Positions 29,062 through 37,942 of a stretch of DNA of 64,000 nucleotides are shown here, piece after piece. The notes under the pieces were generated by a model that was not told the DNA's origin, did not search any database, and saw only the letters and a program-made list of their open reading frames with translations. The stretch is from Arthrobacter sp. NicSoilC5 (GTDB lineage: Bacteria > Actinomycetota > Actinomycetes > Actinomycetales > Micrococcaceae). The stretch covers positions 1,612,001 through 1,676,000 of the forward strand of contig NZ_AP024660.1 of assembly GCF_019977395.1 (NCBI RefSeq), written 5' to 3'. The position numbers and the translations under genes were made by a program. Positions within the stretch are counted from its first letter, which is position 1. Each line of letters opens with the position of its first letter.

Positions 29062-31031
29062 GCCGCCTGCTAAATAGCGCCCGCGTTTCCACAGCTACCG
29101 ACAGAAACAGCGGGTTTGTCGGTGCAAAACGGACAAATCCGTGGGAATGGAGCCGCCAACTGTTATTAGTTTTGCACCGCATCTGGCGCGGCCCGGACGA
29201 GACCGAGCCATGGGAGAGGCGGGCGCTTTTGGGCCTCCTATCTGTTATTGCAGCCCTGTACCTATGGGGGCTGGACGCGAACGGCTGGGCCAACCCGTAC
29301 TACTCGGCCGCTGCCCAAGCGGGAGCTCAGGACTGGAAGGCTTTCTTTTTCGGATCCTTCGAGTGGGGCAATCTGATAACGGTTGACAAGACCCCGTTGA
29401 GTATCTGGGTCATGGCCCTATCAGTTCGGCTGTTCGGTCTCAGCAGCTGGAGCATCCTGGTTCCCCAGGTCCTGATGGGAGTGGCTACCAGCTACCTTTT
29501 GTACCGCTTGATGCGGCGCGGTTTCGGTCCGCGCACTTCTCTCTTTTGTGCAGCCGTCTTCGCAACTACGCCTGTTGTCATGCTGATGTCACGGTTCAAC
29601 AACCCTGAACCGTTGATGGGCTTGCTGACAGTGTCGGCAGTATCCATAACTCTGAAGGCCATGGAGTCCGCCAAGCTGCGAACATTTGCCTTGGCAGGGC
29701 TCCTTTTGGGGCTTGGTTTCATGGCTAAACAGGTTCAAGCCCTCCTAGTCTTGCCGGCGCTTGGCATTTCCATCCTTGCCTTCGGCCAAGGGCAGTTCCG
29801 GCACAGGCTTCAGCAAGGAATGGTCGCATCGGGAACCCTTCTAGCCACTTCGTTAGGGTGGCTCATCACCGTGGACCTAATTCCCGCTGCCGATCGTCCC
29901 TACATCGGTGGATCGGTAAACAACAGCGCACTCGAACTGACTATGGACTACAACGGTCTTGCACGGTTTCTTCAGATACCGCTGAATTCCCAAGGCAACA
30001 AAGTTGCAGGTACAGCCAGCGACGCCGTGGAGTTCGTCGGGGGCTTACCTCGGCTCCTCAACGGCAACTTCGCGCAGGAAATCGCTTGGTTGCTAGTAAC
30101 CGGGATCTTCGCGAGTATCGTACTTGTCGTCCTGCATCGCACTCTTAACTTGAGCCGCGGTCAGCGGAACATCGTTGCAGTTTCAATACTCTGGTTCAGC
30201 ACAGCACTTCTGGTGCTTTGCTGCATGGGCACAATGATCCATACGTATTACACGTACTCCCTGGGTGCACCTCTTGCTATGACCGTAGCCTTGGGGCTCG
30301 CGTCCCTCTGGAAACTCCGCCATAGAACGGTTCTTCGCGTCTTGGGGGCCATCTTGATTGCGTCTTCGGTGTACGTGGCTGTGAGAGTGATGGAATACAG
30401 CAATGAGTGGCCTTTGTGGCTGCGCATCGGCTTGCCTGCTCTCGGTTTAGTCGGGGCGATGCTTTGGTTTCTACAACCAACTCGTCGTCACCTCGATCTT
30501 CTTACCTCGGCCGTTCTTGCCTGTAGCCTCTTGGCCGCCCCTATAGCAACCAACATATACACGGTGTCAACTCCCCAGTGGGGCACCAATCCCATGTCAG
30601 GGCCAGCCGGCAATGATCCCGGCTCTTTGACAAAACTCATGGCAGCTTTGAAGAAGGGGGAGATCCGGTGGGCGCAGCAAACAGCGCTCGGAGTTACTGT
30701 TCCAGAGGTGACGGAGATGGTCAGAACCCGAACCTCAAATCAAAAATGGGGAGCCGCAACCTTCACCGCACAGAATGCTGCTCTTTACCAGCTGCAATCC
30801 GGAAGGCCAGTAATTCCCCTGGGAGGTTGGCTGGGAAGCGATCCAGCACCAACACCGGAGCAATTTAGGACTCTAGTGGCAGAAAAGCAGATCGGGTACT
30901 TTATTTTGTCTCAGGACTTGCTGGAGCGGGGGGGTCTAAGTACTCAAACCCAGGAAATCACAGAATGGGTTCGCCGCAACTTCACAGAAGAGGTGGTGGA
31001 CGGTGTCAGCATCTACGATCTCCGGAGATGA
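29058..31031 (+). CDS. GT39/ArnT-type membrane glycosyltransferase, copy 1
   Basis: This 657-residue polytopic GT-C protein uses polyprenyl-phosphate sugars as donors outside the membrane. After a 50-residue cytoplasmic head, TM1 leads to LWGLDANGWANPYYSAAAQAG (from residue 70), the conserved first extracellular loop with the likely catalytic Asp, then VDKTPLS. About ten further hydrophobic segments follow, and a soluble C-terminal part containing ESGRP-like QSGRPVIPLGGW. The GTG start overlaps the upstream stop by 4 nt. The next gene is a paralogue. The acceptor (protein or surface polymer) is unknown. Confidence 0.82.
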   Translation: MSRLLNSARVSTATDRNSGFVGAKRTNPWEWSRQLLLVLHRIWRGPDETEPWERRALLGLLSVIAALYLWGLDANGWANPYYSAAAQAGAQDWKAFFFGSFEWGNLITVDKTPLSIWVMALSVRLFGLSSWSILVPQVLMGVATSYLLYRLMRRGFGPRTSLFCAAVFATTPVVMLMSRFNNPEPLMGLLTVSAVSITLKAMESAKLRTFALAGLLLGLGFMAKQVQALLVLPALGISILAFGQGQFRHRLQQGMVASGTLLATSLGWLITVDLIPAADRPYIGGSVNNSALELTMDYNGLARFLQIPLNSQGNKVAGTASDAVEFVGGLPRLLNGNFAQEIAWLLVTGIFASIVLVVLHRTLNLSRGQRNIVAVSILWFSTALLVLCCMGTMIHTYYTYSLGAPLAMTVALGLASLWKLRHRTVLRVLGAILIASSVYVAVRVMEYSNEWPLWLRIGLPALGLVGAMLWFLQPTRRHLDLLTSAVLACSLLAAPIATNIYTVSTPQWGTNPMSGPAGNDPGSLTKLMAALKKGEIRWAQQTALGVTVPEVTEMVRTRTSNQKWGAATFTAQNAALYQLQSGRPVIPLGGWLGSDPAPTPEQFRTLVAEKQIGYFILSQDLLERGGLSTQTQEITEWVRRNFTEEVVDGVSIYDLRR

Positions 31032-32949
31032 CAATAAGTCAGTGATCAAGTTCAAGCCTGCAGTGCCCATTTCGATGATCCAGGCGGCAGCCCGGCACTT
31101 CCTGCGAGGTCGTACTGCAGATCCCATCTGGGAACGACCGGCGCTGTTGCTGATTGTCGCGGCAAATACCCTCCTGTATTGCTGGAATTTGGGGATCAAC
31201 GGATGGGCCAATTATTTCTACAGCGCTGCAGTTCAGTCTGGCCTTCTGGACACGTCGTCCTTCTTCTTTGGATCCTCAGATTGGGGAAACTCCATAACGG
31301 TGGATAAGCCGCCCTTGAGCCTTTGGATTATGGGACTATCTGTTCGACTATTTGGTTTCAACCCAGTGGCCATGCTGCTTCCCCAAGCGTTCATTGGCAT
31401 TGGAAGCACACTGCTTATCTATGCAATTCTCAAACGATGCGTTGCCGGGGCTGCCGCACTTTTTGGTGCAGTAGTCTTTTTCACTACGCCGATCGTGACC
31501 CTGATGTCCCGCTACAACAATCCTGATCCGCTGATGCTGCTCTTGATGCTGGGAGCGTTATGGTTTGTGCTCCAGTCAATTGAGTCGCGGCGCACACTGC
31601 CTTTCGTAGCGGCTGGCGTATTGCTGGGTTTGGCCTTCATGACCAAGCAACTACAGGGAATGCTAAGCCTTCCCGGCCTGGGATTGGCTTACCTGATCTA
31701 CAACCCTCAGCCGTGGATTCAACGCATCCGCGTAGTCGCCGCCGGGACGGCTGCACTGGTTTTTACTGGCGGTCTGTGGATGACAATCGTCGATTTGATT
31801 CCCGCTGGGAGCCGTCCATATATCGGGGGCTCCCCCAACAACAGCGTTCTCGAGCTGACGCTTGGCTATAACGGACTTGACCGAATAGCCGGCAGCGGCG
31901 TTGTACCTGATGCGATGCAAGTCCCGGACACGTATCGAACAGTCGAAAGCGATGCGGGATTGTTCCGGCTTCTCAACGCAAACTACAACCAAGAGGCCTC
32001 ATGGTTGCTTTTTGCGGCACTCTCGTCCGTTCTGCTAGTACCCCTCATGTGGAAGAGGATCACCCGGGGGCATGCCGTCTCCAAAGCGTTGCTCGTGATC
32101 TCGACGGTGTGGCTATTGACCGCATATTTTTTGCTCAGTTTCATGGGTAACCAAATACATACCTACTACACAGCCGCGGTTGTCCCGCCCTTGGCGCTGA
32201 CGCTGGGCCTGGTATTTGATTATGTAGTGAAGAATCGTCACTCGGCGCTAGCACGCCTTCTCGGAACCTTCATCGCGTCGATCGGGCTCTTATCATCTTG
32301 GCTTATTCTCCAAGGCACTCTAGGGTGGCCGGCCTGGATGCCAATTGCCGTGCTTGGCACCGGACTTACTGCAATTGCTGCTTTGATTGTGCGACCACCA
32401 ACACAGGTCATTCAAGCGTTTGCTGCCGGGCTGCTCGCCACAGCAGTACTCTTCGGTCCAGTAGTGACCTCGATTCACAATGTCACTTTGAGCTTCACAG
32501 GTTCTAATCCCCTATCGGGCTTCCCGTCGAAGAACCCTGCTGGGATAAGCCACCTTCTTGAATCGCTCAAGAATAACGAACTGCCGTGGGGCCACGACAT
32601 CGCCTTCGGCCGCCAGCCCGATAGCGCCGTTGTAAGCACACTGAGCATGAGCCGGGGATGCACCTGGGCGGCAGCGAGCTACGCTAGCCAAACTGCGGCC
32701 AGACTTCAGTTGGAATCCGGCCGTCCCGTGATGCCGTTAGGAGGCTTCGCAGGCAGCGACCCGTCCCCAACATTGGAGGAGTTCAGAGCCGACGTTGCCG
32801 CGGGGAAGATTTGCTACTTTGTCCAGCAAGAGTCCTTTGTGGAGGTGCAGGAAAATGAGTCTCAATCCACTCTGATCTCAAAGTGGATTGAAGGTAACTA
32901 CCAGCCGGAAAGGCTCGATGGAACAACGGTATACCGTCTCAGAAACTAG
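31003..32949 (+). CDS. GT39/ArnT-type membrane glycosyltransferase, copy 2
   Basis: This 648-residue paralogue of the preceding gene shares blocks along its length: NLGINGWANYFYSAAVQ, SITVDKPPLSLW, the RYNNPDPLM segment, IPAGSRPYIGGSPNNS and the C-terminal ESGRPVMPLGGFAGSDPSPT. The GTG at 31003 overlaps the upstream gene by 29 nt; a GTG at 31041 is an alternative start. It is probably used with the GT2-GtrA donor-maker upstream. Two different acceptor or donor specificities would explain keeping both copies, but that is inference. Confidence 0.82.
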   Translation: MSASTISGDDNKSVIKFKPAVPISMIQAAARHFLRGRTADPIWERPALLLIVAANTLLYCWNLGINGWANYFYSAAVQSGLLDTSSFFFGSSDWGNSITVDKPPLSLWIMGLSVRLFGFNPVAMLLPQAFIGIGSTLLIYAILKRCVAGAAALFGAVVFFTTPIVTLMSRYNNPDPLMLLLMLGALWFVLQSIESRRTLPFVAAGVLLGLAFMTKQLQGMLSLPGLGLAYLIYNPQPWIQRIRVVAAGTAALVFTGGLWMTIVDLIPAGSRPYIGGSPNNSVLELTLGYNGLDRIAGSGVVPDAMQVPDTYRTVESDAGLFRLLNANYNQEASWLLFAALSSVLLVPLMWKRITRGHAVSKALLVISTVWLLTAYFLLSFMGNQIHTYYTAAVVPPLALTLGLVFDYVVKNRHSALARLLGTFIASIGLLSSWLILQGTLGWPAWMPIAVLGTGLTAIAALIVRPPTQVIQAFAAGLLATAVLFGPVVTSIHNVTLSFTGSNPLSGFPSKNPAGISHLLESLKNNELPWGHDIAFGRQPDSAVVSTLSMSRGCTWAAASYASQTAARLQLESGRPVMPLGGFAGSDPSPTLEEFRADVAAGKICYFVQQESFVEVQENESQSTLISKWIEGNYQPERLDGTTVYRLRN

Positions 32950-32967
32950 AACCGAGACCAAACGATA

Positions 32968-33000
32968 GAAGCCCGCCCCACCAACGGTGGGACGGGCTTC
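32968..33000. terminator. Bidirectional terminator between the glycosyltransferase operon and rpsI
   Basis: GAAGCCCGCCCCACC and GGTGGGACGGGCTTC form a stem with a 3-nt loop between convergent transcripts. Confidence 0.85.
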
Positions 33001-33013
33001 TGAGCAAGCGAAT

Positions 33014-33517
33014 TTAGCGCTTGGAGTACTGCTGAGCCTTACGGGCCTTCTTGAGACCGGCCTTCTTACGCTCGATGACACGGGCGTCGCGGGACAGGTA
33101 ACCGGCCTTCTTCAGCGTCGGGCGGTTGTTCTCGACGTCGATCTCGTTCAGCGAACGGGCGATGCCGAGGCGCAGGGCGCCGGCCTGGCCGGAGATGCCG
33201 CCGCCGTGGATGCGGGCGATGACGTCGTAGGCGCCTTCGAGATCAAGGATCTTGAAGGGCTCGTTGACGTCCTGCTGGTGCAGCTTGTTCGGGAAGTAGT
33301 TCGCCAGCTCGCGGCCGTTGATGGTCCACTTGCCGGAGCCGGGCACGACGCGGACGCGTGCAACGGCTTCCTTGCGGCGGCCAACAGCTGCGCCGGCAAC
33401 GGTCAGTGCCGGACGCTCCTTCTTGGGAGCAGCTTCAGCAGCTGAGCTCTCAGAGGTGTAGCTGGTCAGGTTTTCCTCGGCCTCTACGACCTCGGTGGTC
33501 TCTTCGTTCTGAGCCAC
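33014..33517 (-). CDS. rpsI: 30S ribosomal protein S9
   Basis: S9 sits in the head of the small subunit, and its C-terminal tail reaches the P-site tRNA. The 167-residue protein ends in [12 protein letters not shown], the diagnostic tail. The first 38 residues are a Glu/Ala/Ser-rich acidic extension that actinobacterial S9 proteins often carry; the conserved core begins at [19 protein letters not shown]. It lies 38 nt downstream of rplM, the universal pairing. Confidence 0.97.
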   Translation of the reverse strand: MAQNEETTEVVEAEENLTSYTSESSAAEAAPKKERPALTVAGAAVGRRKEAVARVRVVPGSGKWTINGRELANYFPNKLHQQDVNEPFKILDLEGAYDVIARIHGGGISGQAGALRLGIARSLNEIDVENNRPTLKKAGYLSRDARVIERKKAGLKKARKAQQYSKR

Positions 33518-33555
33518 GATTCTCCTTGTATAGATAAGTTGTTTGGTGGCCAGGA

Positions 33556-33999
33556 CTACTGGGCGACCTGGGTGATTTCGAAAGTCTTGGGCTGCTGGGC
33601 AGCGTGCGGGTGCTCAGCACCGCGGTACACCTTCAGCTTGCCGAGCTGCTGGGCAGCAAGGGAGTTCTTGGGGAGCATGCCCTTGATGGCCTTCTCAACG
33701 GCGCGGACCGGGTTGGATTCCAGCAGTTCCGCGTAGTTGACGGAGGTCAGGCCGCCCGGGTAGCCGGAGTGGCGGTATGCCCGCTTCTGCTCCAGCTTGG
33801 CGCCGGTCAGGGCTACCTTTTCAGCATTGATGATGATGACAAAGTCGCCCATGTCCATGTGGGATGCGAAAGTGGCCTTGTGCTTGCCGCGCAGCAGGAT
33901 TGCGGTCTGGCTTGCAAGACGACCAAGGACAACGTCGGTGGCGTCAATGACGTGCCACTGGCGGTTGATATCGCCGGGCTTCGGGGTGTACGTACGCAC
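33556..33999 (-). CDS. rplM: 50S ribosomal protein L13
   Basis: L13 is an early 50S assembly protein. The GTG at 33999 gives [20 protein letters not shown], the usual actinobacterial N-terminus; a longer reading from 34056 adds a non-conserved basic stretch and is rejected. The 147-residue length is normal, with [16 protein letters not shown] and the GGLTSVNY motif present. A GAGG lies upstream of the start. It heads the rplM-rpsI operon. Confidence 0.96.
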   Translation of the reverse strand: MRTYTPKPGDINRQWHVIDATDVVLGRLASQTAILLRGKHKATFASHMDMGDFVIIINAEKVALTGAKLEQKRAYRHSGYPGGLTSVNYAELLESNPVRAVEKAIKGMLPKNSLAAQQLGKLKVYRGAEHPHAAQQPKTFEITQVAQ

Positions 34000-34293
34000 G
34001 GTGTTTGCCTCGTTCTTGTTCTGGCGTTCTTGTTTAGGTGTCGCTAGCTCGCGCACCTACTGTCTGCGCGCTACCGGAACAGAGGTGAGGGCTCCATGTA
34101 ACCAGTCATCCTGAAGTTCCGAATGTGCACGTTGAGTAGTTATCCTGCAACCGGATCCTCAAGCGGGCACGCACCATCGGAATAGGACACGCACAACGAC
34201 TACCAAGATTAGCGCGTCAGGTGGTTCGGGGTCAAAATGAGGTAGCCGGAGGCCGCTGGGGCCACGCCGGCCCAATCAACGCAGGGGGATGCA
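34000..34293. other. Divergent intergenic region between rplM and the prepilin peptidase gene
   Basis: This stretch must hold the rplM-rpsI promoter (minus strand). I see no RNA gene, repeat or clear operator in it, and no convincing short coding frame. Confidence 0.5.
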
Positions 34294-34959
34294 GTGCTGT
34301 CAGCGGCGAATGGGGATCCCACCAGCACACTGCTAGTCGTTGGCGCCGGGATTCTGGGAGGCATCCTCTCCCCCATCGCCGAACTCCTGATTGCGAAGCT
34401 TCTTCCGAGGCTCGGCGAGACGCCGGGACTGCAGGCAAGAATTACGACGGCGACGCTCACCGGCATCGCATGTGCGGCCTTTGCCGCGCATTTCGGCAAC
34501 GCATTGAGCCTTCCAGCCTTCCTTTTACTTTCCGTATTGGGCACCCAGCTGGCACGGATAGACATGGCGCTCCATTTGCTTCCAGATCCCCTCGTGTTAA
34601 TACTGCTGGCCGGCGGTCTTTCGCTGCTTTTATTGCCGGGACTATTTGGTAAGCAATCTGACGATCTGCTCCGCGCATCCCTGGGAGCGGTTATTTTATT
34701 CGCTGCCTACCTGATTTTGGGACTCGTTTCCCCCGGCGGCATCGGGATGGGCGACGTGAAGCTCGCCGCGCCTGTCGGCCTTTACCTGGGGTACCTAGGT
34801 TGGAGCCAACTGCTCTACGGCGGCCTCATTGGCTTCGTCTTGAATGGCATCGTCACAGTGCTTGTGCTCAGTCGAAAAGGCCGGAATAAGGCCACCGAAG
34901 TACCCCACGGCCCCTCGATGCTCGGAGCTCTCGCCGCAGTCACGTTCTTCATCGGCTAG
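34294..34959 (+). CDS. Prepilin peptidase (A24 aspartic protease, TadV/CpaA type)
   Basis: This 221-residue polytopic protein should cleave the leader peptides of the Flp pilins and TadE-like pseudopilins encoded after it. The two active-site aspartates are D90 (LARIDMALHLLPD) and D154 in the GxGD motif GMGDVKLAAPVG. It has about seven hydrophobic helices and lacks the cytoplasmic methyltransferase domain of PilD, as CpaA/TadV do. The GTG start at 34294 follows AGGGGGAT. It is the only peptidase gene for two tandem Tad loci. A 280-bp gap separates it from the first pilin. Confidence 0.88.
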   Translation: MLSAANGDPTSTLLVVGAGILGGILSPIAELLIAKLLPRLGETPGLQARITTATLTGIACAAFAAHFGNALSLPAFLLLSVLGTQLARIDMALHLLPDPLVLILLAGGLSLLLLPGLFGKQSDDLLRASLGAVILFAAYLILGLVSPGGIGMGDVKLAAPVGLYLGYLGWSQLLYGGLIGFVLNGIVTVLVLSRKGRNKATEVPHGPSMLGALAAVTFFIG

Positions 34960-35012
34960 CGAAACGGGCCCATCCCCCATCCTGGCGCCAGCGCCGTTGC
35001 GTCAACAGCCCT

Positions 35013-35104
35013 GAGTAGTTCGGGGTCCACCGGCCGACACTGACTGAGTACTGAGCCGCGTATTCGAGTACGTACTTTCAGCGACCGCTAGAAAAGTCGA
35101 GTAC
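35013..35104. promoter_or_regulatory. Four GAGTA(C/G) iterons upstream of the first Flp pilin
   Basis: GAGTAG at 35013 and GAGTAC at 35046, 35066 and 35099 are spaced 33, 20 and 33 bp. The third is part of the palindrome AGTACGTACT (35067-35076). They lie 140-230 bp before flp1 and could be an activator- or repressor-binding region. Confidence 0.35.
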
Positions 35105-35239
35105 CACTACGCATTGTTGCCCCCTACTACCCAGTGACAATCTCTTATTAGCGAAGTCCAGCCGCTAAAGATTTATGGGGGCAGCTGGAAATTCGTTGAA
35201 ATACAAATTACTTCATTTCACCGAATTAAGGAAAATACA

Positions 35240-35440
35240 ATGACTCCTCTCATGGTCTCGATGATGGCATTCGTTGCCGGCGTCAAGGATCGGTTTTCGT
35301 CCGAGAAGGGTGCGACGGCCACGGAATACTCGTTGCTCGTTGGGCTGATTGCCTTGGTCCTCGTTGTGGGTGTTGGTGCCTTCGGCGGCGCACTCAACAC
35401 CTGGTTTAGCAACCTGGGCACAACCGTGTCCGGCTGGTAA
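35240..35440 (+). CDS. flp: Flp-family pilin (Tad locus 1, copy a)
   Basis: This 66-residue prepilin has a 25-residue leader ending in KG, then mature ATATEYSLLVGLIALVL with the Glu at +5 required by Flp-type processing, and a hydrophobic helix. It is preceded by AAGGAAA. The mature part is the same as that of the next gene except for one residue (N/T), while the leaders are unrelated. It should be a structural subunit of the thin Tad pilus. Confidence 0.92.
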   Translation: MTPLMVSMMAFVAGVKDRFSSEKGATATEYSLLVGLIALVLVVGVGAFGGALNTWFSNLGTTVSGW

Positions 35441-35464
35441 AGAAACGGATAAGAGGTTCTAGAG

Positions 35465-35665
35465 ATGAAAAACCTGCACATCTTCCTGCTGACAGTCCAG
35501 ACGTGGTTCGAGACCGATTTCAAGTCTCAAAAGGGCGCCACTGCCACTGAATACTCGCTGCTTGTGGGTCTGATCGCCCTGGTTCTGGTCGTCGGCGTCG
35601 GCGCATTTGGTGGAGCACTCAACACCTGGTTCAGCACCTTGGGCACCACCGTTAGCGGCTGGTAG
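35465..35665 (+). CDS. flp: Flp-family pilin (Tad locus 1, copy b)
   Basis: This 66-residue prepilin lies 24 nt after the first copy. The leader MKNLHIFLLTVQTWFETDFKS is different, but cleavage after KG leaves a mature pilin differing from copy a by one residue of 44 compared. More than half the codons in that region differ synonymously, so the duplication is old and the protein strongly conserved. An AGAGGTTCTAGAG region precedes the ATG. Confidence 0.92.
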   Translation: MKNLHIFLLTVQTWFETDFKSQKGATATEYSLLVGLIALVLVVGVGAFGGALNTWFSTLGTTVSGW

Positions 35666-35741
35666 CCATGCTCGTGGTGTGCCGCGCTCTACGGCGCGGC
35701 ACACCTTTTCTTTTCCAGTTGCAACTGTCCAGGGGGACCCA

Positions 35742-36164
35742 TTGAAACGCAGTCCCAGAACTTTGAAGCACGGTGAACGGGGTGCCGTCGCCGTAGAGTT
35801 CGCGCTAATTGCACCGCTGCTCTTGGCCCTAATCGCCGGCGTTGTGGAATTCTCCTACGCCTACAACACGCAGATCTCGCTATCGCAGGCCGCCCGGGAA
35901 GCAGCACGCACCTATGCGGTGACCAAAGTTTGGTCAACAGCAACAGCTGCAGGCGTCGCCGGCGCCCCTGGAAGCGGACTCTCAGCTTCCGATTTTACGT
36001 TAACCCCCACAACCTGCTCAGGGGCCGACATGACGGTCAATGTCACAGTCAAACACACCTTCAAGTCGCCAACAGGGTTCGCTCTCAAGGTGCAAGGAAG
36101 CAACATCTCGTTTTCAAAGACCTTCGTCACGACAGGAGTGGGGGCAATGCGATGCGGCGGCTAA
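35742..36164 (+). CDS. tadE: TadE-like minor pseudopilin (Tad locus 1)
   Basis: This 140-residue protein has a class III-like cleavage motif ERG/AVAVEFALIAPLL with Glu at +5, then a hydrophobic helix and an extracellular domain with a Cys pair (TTCSG...MRCGG). The TTG at 35742 is chosen as start because AGGGGGA lies 5 nt upstream and the longer frame runs back into the flp gene. The stop lies inside the next gene with a 13-nt overlap, an arrangement repeated exactly in the second locus. TadE proteins are minor or priming subunits. Confidence 0.82.
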   Translation: MKRSPRTLKHGERGAVAVEFALIAPLLLALIAGVVEFSYAYNTQISLSQAAREAARTYAVTKVWSTATAAGVAGAPGSGLSASDFTLTPTTCSGADMTVNVTVKHTFKSPTGFALKVQGSNISFSKTFVTTGVGAMRCGG

Positions 36165-37150
36165 ATAGAAGTCTCCTGCAGGGTGGCGAGGAAGGGGTCT
36201 CCGGAGTTGTTGTAGTCATCCTCATGATGGTACTGATCGGCGCCGGCGCGCTGGCTGTTGATGCCGGGCAGATCTACGCAGAACGCGGGCAGTTGCAGAA
36301 TGCAGCGGACGCCGGCGCCCTTGCTGTCGCAGATAGCTGCGCAAAAAGCACATGCAATCCGGCCTTGGCTGACTCGCTTGCCAATGCAAACTCCCTGGAC
36401 GGAAAGAGCACGGTCACATCCGTGGACACTACTTCAGTAGCCGGCCAGATAACGGTGACCACAGCAACAAAAAATGGAACGAACAACGGGCCGACTCTGA
36501 CAAAGCTGTTCGCTAGCGTTCTAAGCGCTAGTCCTGTCAAGGTTGTTGCCAGCGCAACCGTGAAGCTGAAGTACCCGACCAAGGGCGTTACGGTTCTCCC
36601 GCTCGCCTTTGCGCCATGCGAATTCATCAACGACGGCTTCCCGCATCTCATTCAATTACAGGGTGGGGCCAAGGACTGTAATGGAAAGAATCCATCCAAC
36701 CAAATAATTCCTGGCGGCTTTGCCTGGCTCAACCCAGACACCTCTAGCGGCTGCACTGTCACAGCTGAGGTTGGTCAGTGGAGCCTCACGAGCGCTGGCG
36801 GAGCAGTTCCCAACAGTTGCATCGATCTCTTCGACCCGACGAAAAATCCGAGCTTGGCTGGGTCCACAGTCGCTTTGCCAGTCTACAAATACACATGCGA
36901 TGGAATGAATCCTGCCATTTTTGGTACATGCAAAGGCAGCACGGTGCAGTACTACATCGAAAAGTGGGCCGGTTTCAAGATCGAGGCCTGGAACCTGACT
37001 GGACAGGCCAAATACGACCCGCTCAACAAGATAACGAGCGGAAAAGGCATCTACGGGACGTTTGTGGGCTACTCAGCGGACCCTGCCTTATTCACCGGGG
37101 AAAGTGTCACACCCACCGGGACGGTTACTGTTCTCGGCCTCATAAAGTAA
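36152..37150 (+). CDS. TadG-like pilus-assembly protein (Tad locus 1)
   Basis: This 332-residue protein has a short basic head, a single N-terminal hydrophobic segment (about 15-37) and VDAGQIYAERGQLQNAADAGALA, the signature of the TadE/TadG-like domain. The outer domain has several Cys residues, which suggests disulfides. It lacks the +5 Glu of processed pilins. The ATG at 36152 is preceded by GGAGTGGGGG and overlaps tadE by 13 nt. Third-position bias is weak compared with the housekeeping genes. Confidence 0.78.
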   Translation: MRRLNRSLLQGGEEGVSGVVVVILMMVLIGAGALAVDAGQIYAERGQLQNAADAGALAVADSCAKSTCNPALADSLANANSLDGKSTVTSVDTTSVAGQITVTTATKNGTNNGPTLTKLFASVLSASPVKVVASATVKLKYPTKGVTVLPLAFAPCEFINDGFPHLIQLQGGAKDCNGKNPSNQIIPGGFAWLNPDTSSGCTVTAEVGQWSLTSAGGAVPNSCIDLFDPTKNPSLAGSTVALPVYKYTCDGMNPAIFGTCKGSTVQYYIEKWAGFKIEAWNLTGQAKYDPLNKITSGKGIYGTFVGYSADPALFTGESVTPTGTVTVLGLIK

Positions 37151-37171
37151 TGAATTTCTAAGGGGAAAGTA

Positions 37172-37942
37172 ATGAAAGCACGCCTACTGGGAGGCATCGC
37201 CGCGCTGGTTGTCGCAGTCATAGGCACAGTCCTCCTTTTCAATTACGTCCAGGGCGCCGACCGACGCGCGTTGGCCAACACCGAGACCGAGGACGTCCTA
37301 GTGGTCAAGCAGAACGTCCCTGCCGGTACGCCGGCCAGCCAACTCGCGCAGTACGTCGCCACCAAAGCAGTGCCACGTAGCGCCGTCGCAGCCGACGGAG
37401 TTCACGATCTAAGTTCTCTGGGATCATCTGTTACTTCAGTGGCGCTGGTACCCGGCGAACAGCTCCTCAGTAGCCGCCTGGTTGATGCAAACGCCTACCT
37501 CGGGCCTTCCCGAGTTGCTGTTCCTGCCGGGCTTCAGGAGATCACGCTTCGCCTAGGTATAGAGAGGGTCGTGGGCGGCAAGATCCAGGCCGGCGACACA
37601 GTGGGTATCTTCATCTCCATGGCCGACTCCGCGGGTGGCGGCAACGGAACCCAGCTCACCTTCCACAAGGTTCTCGTCACGGCAGTCCAGTTCAGCTCGG
37701 GAGCCGCGGCGCAAACGCAGGCCCAATCGACTCAAGGGAGCTCCTCGGGTGCCCTCAACGCCGCCAGCGAGAACAAGCCGGCAACAAGTGACTCCTACCT
37801 GATCACATTTGCCCGGGACGCCATCGACACCGAAAAGCTCGTCTATGCGGCTGAATTCGGGAAGGTCTACCTCTCGAAGGAGCCGGCTGACGCTACCGAG
37901 GGCACCGCTGGTGTCGTCAATCAGACAAAGGTATTCAAATGA
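37172..37942 (+). CDS. cpaB: Flp pilus assembly protein CpaB/RcpC (Tad locus 1)
   Basis: This 256-residue protein has one TM segment (about 6-26) and an SAF-like domain from about residue 42 (VLVVKQNVPAGTPASQL), followed by the RcpC-type GLQEITLRLGIERVVGGKIQAGDTVGIF segment and a Ser/Gln-rich loop. In diderm bacteria CpaB works with the outer-membrane secretin; no secretin gene is present, as expected for a monoderm, so here it may shape the pilus exit through the wall. It starts after AGGGGAAAGTA and overlaps cpaE by 4 nt. Confidence 0.87.
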   Translation: MKARLLGGIAALVVAVIGTVLLFNYVQGADRRALANTETEDVLVVKQNVPAGTPASQLAQYVATKAVPRSAVAADGVHDLSSLGSSVTSVALVPGEQLLSSRLVDANAYLGPSRVAVPAGLQEITLRLGIERVVGGKIQAGDTVGIFISMADSAGGGNGTQLTFHKVLVTAVQFSSGAAAQTQAQSTQGSSSGALNAASENKPATSDSYLITFARDAIDTEKLVYAAEFGKVYLSKEPADATEGTAGVVNQTKVFK

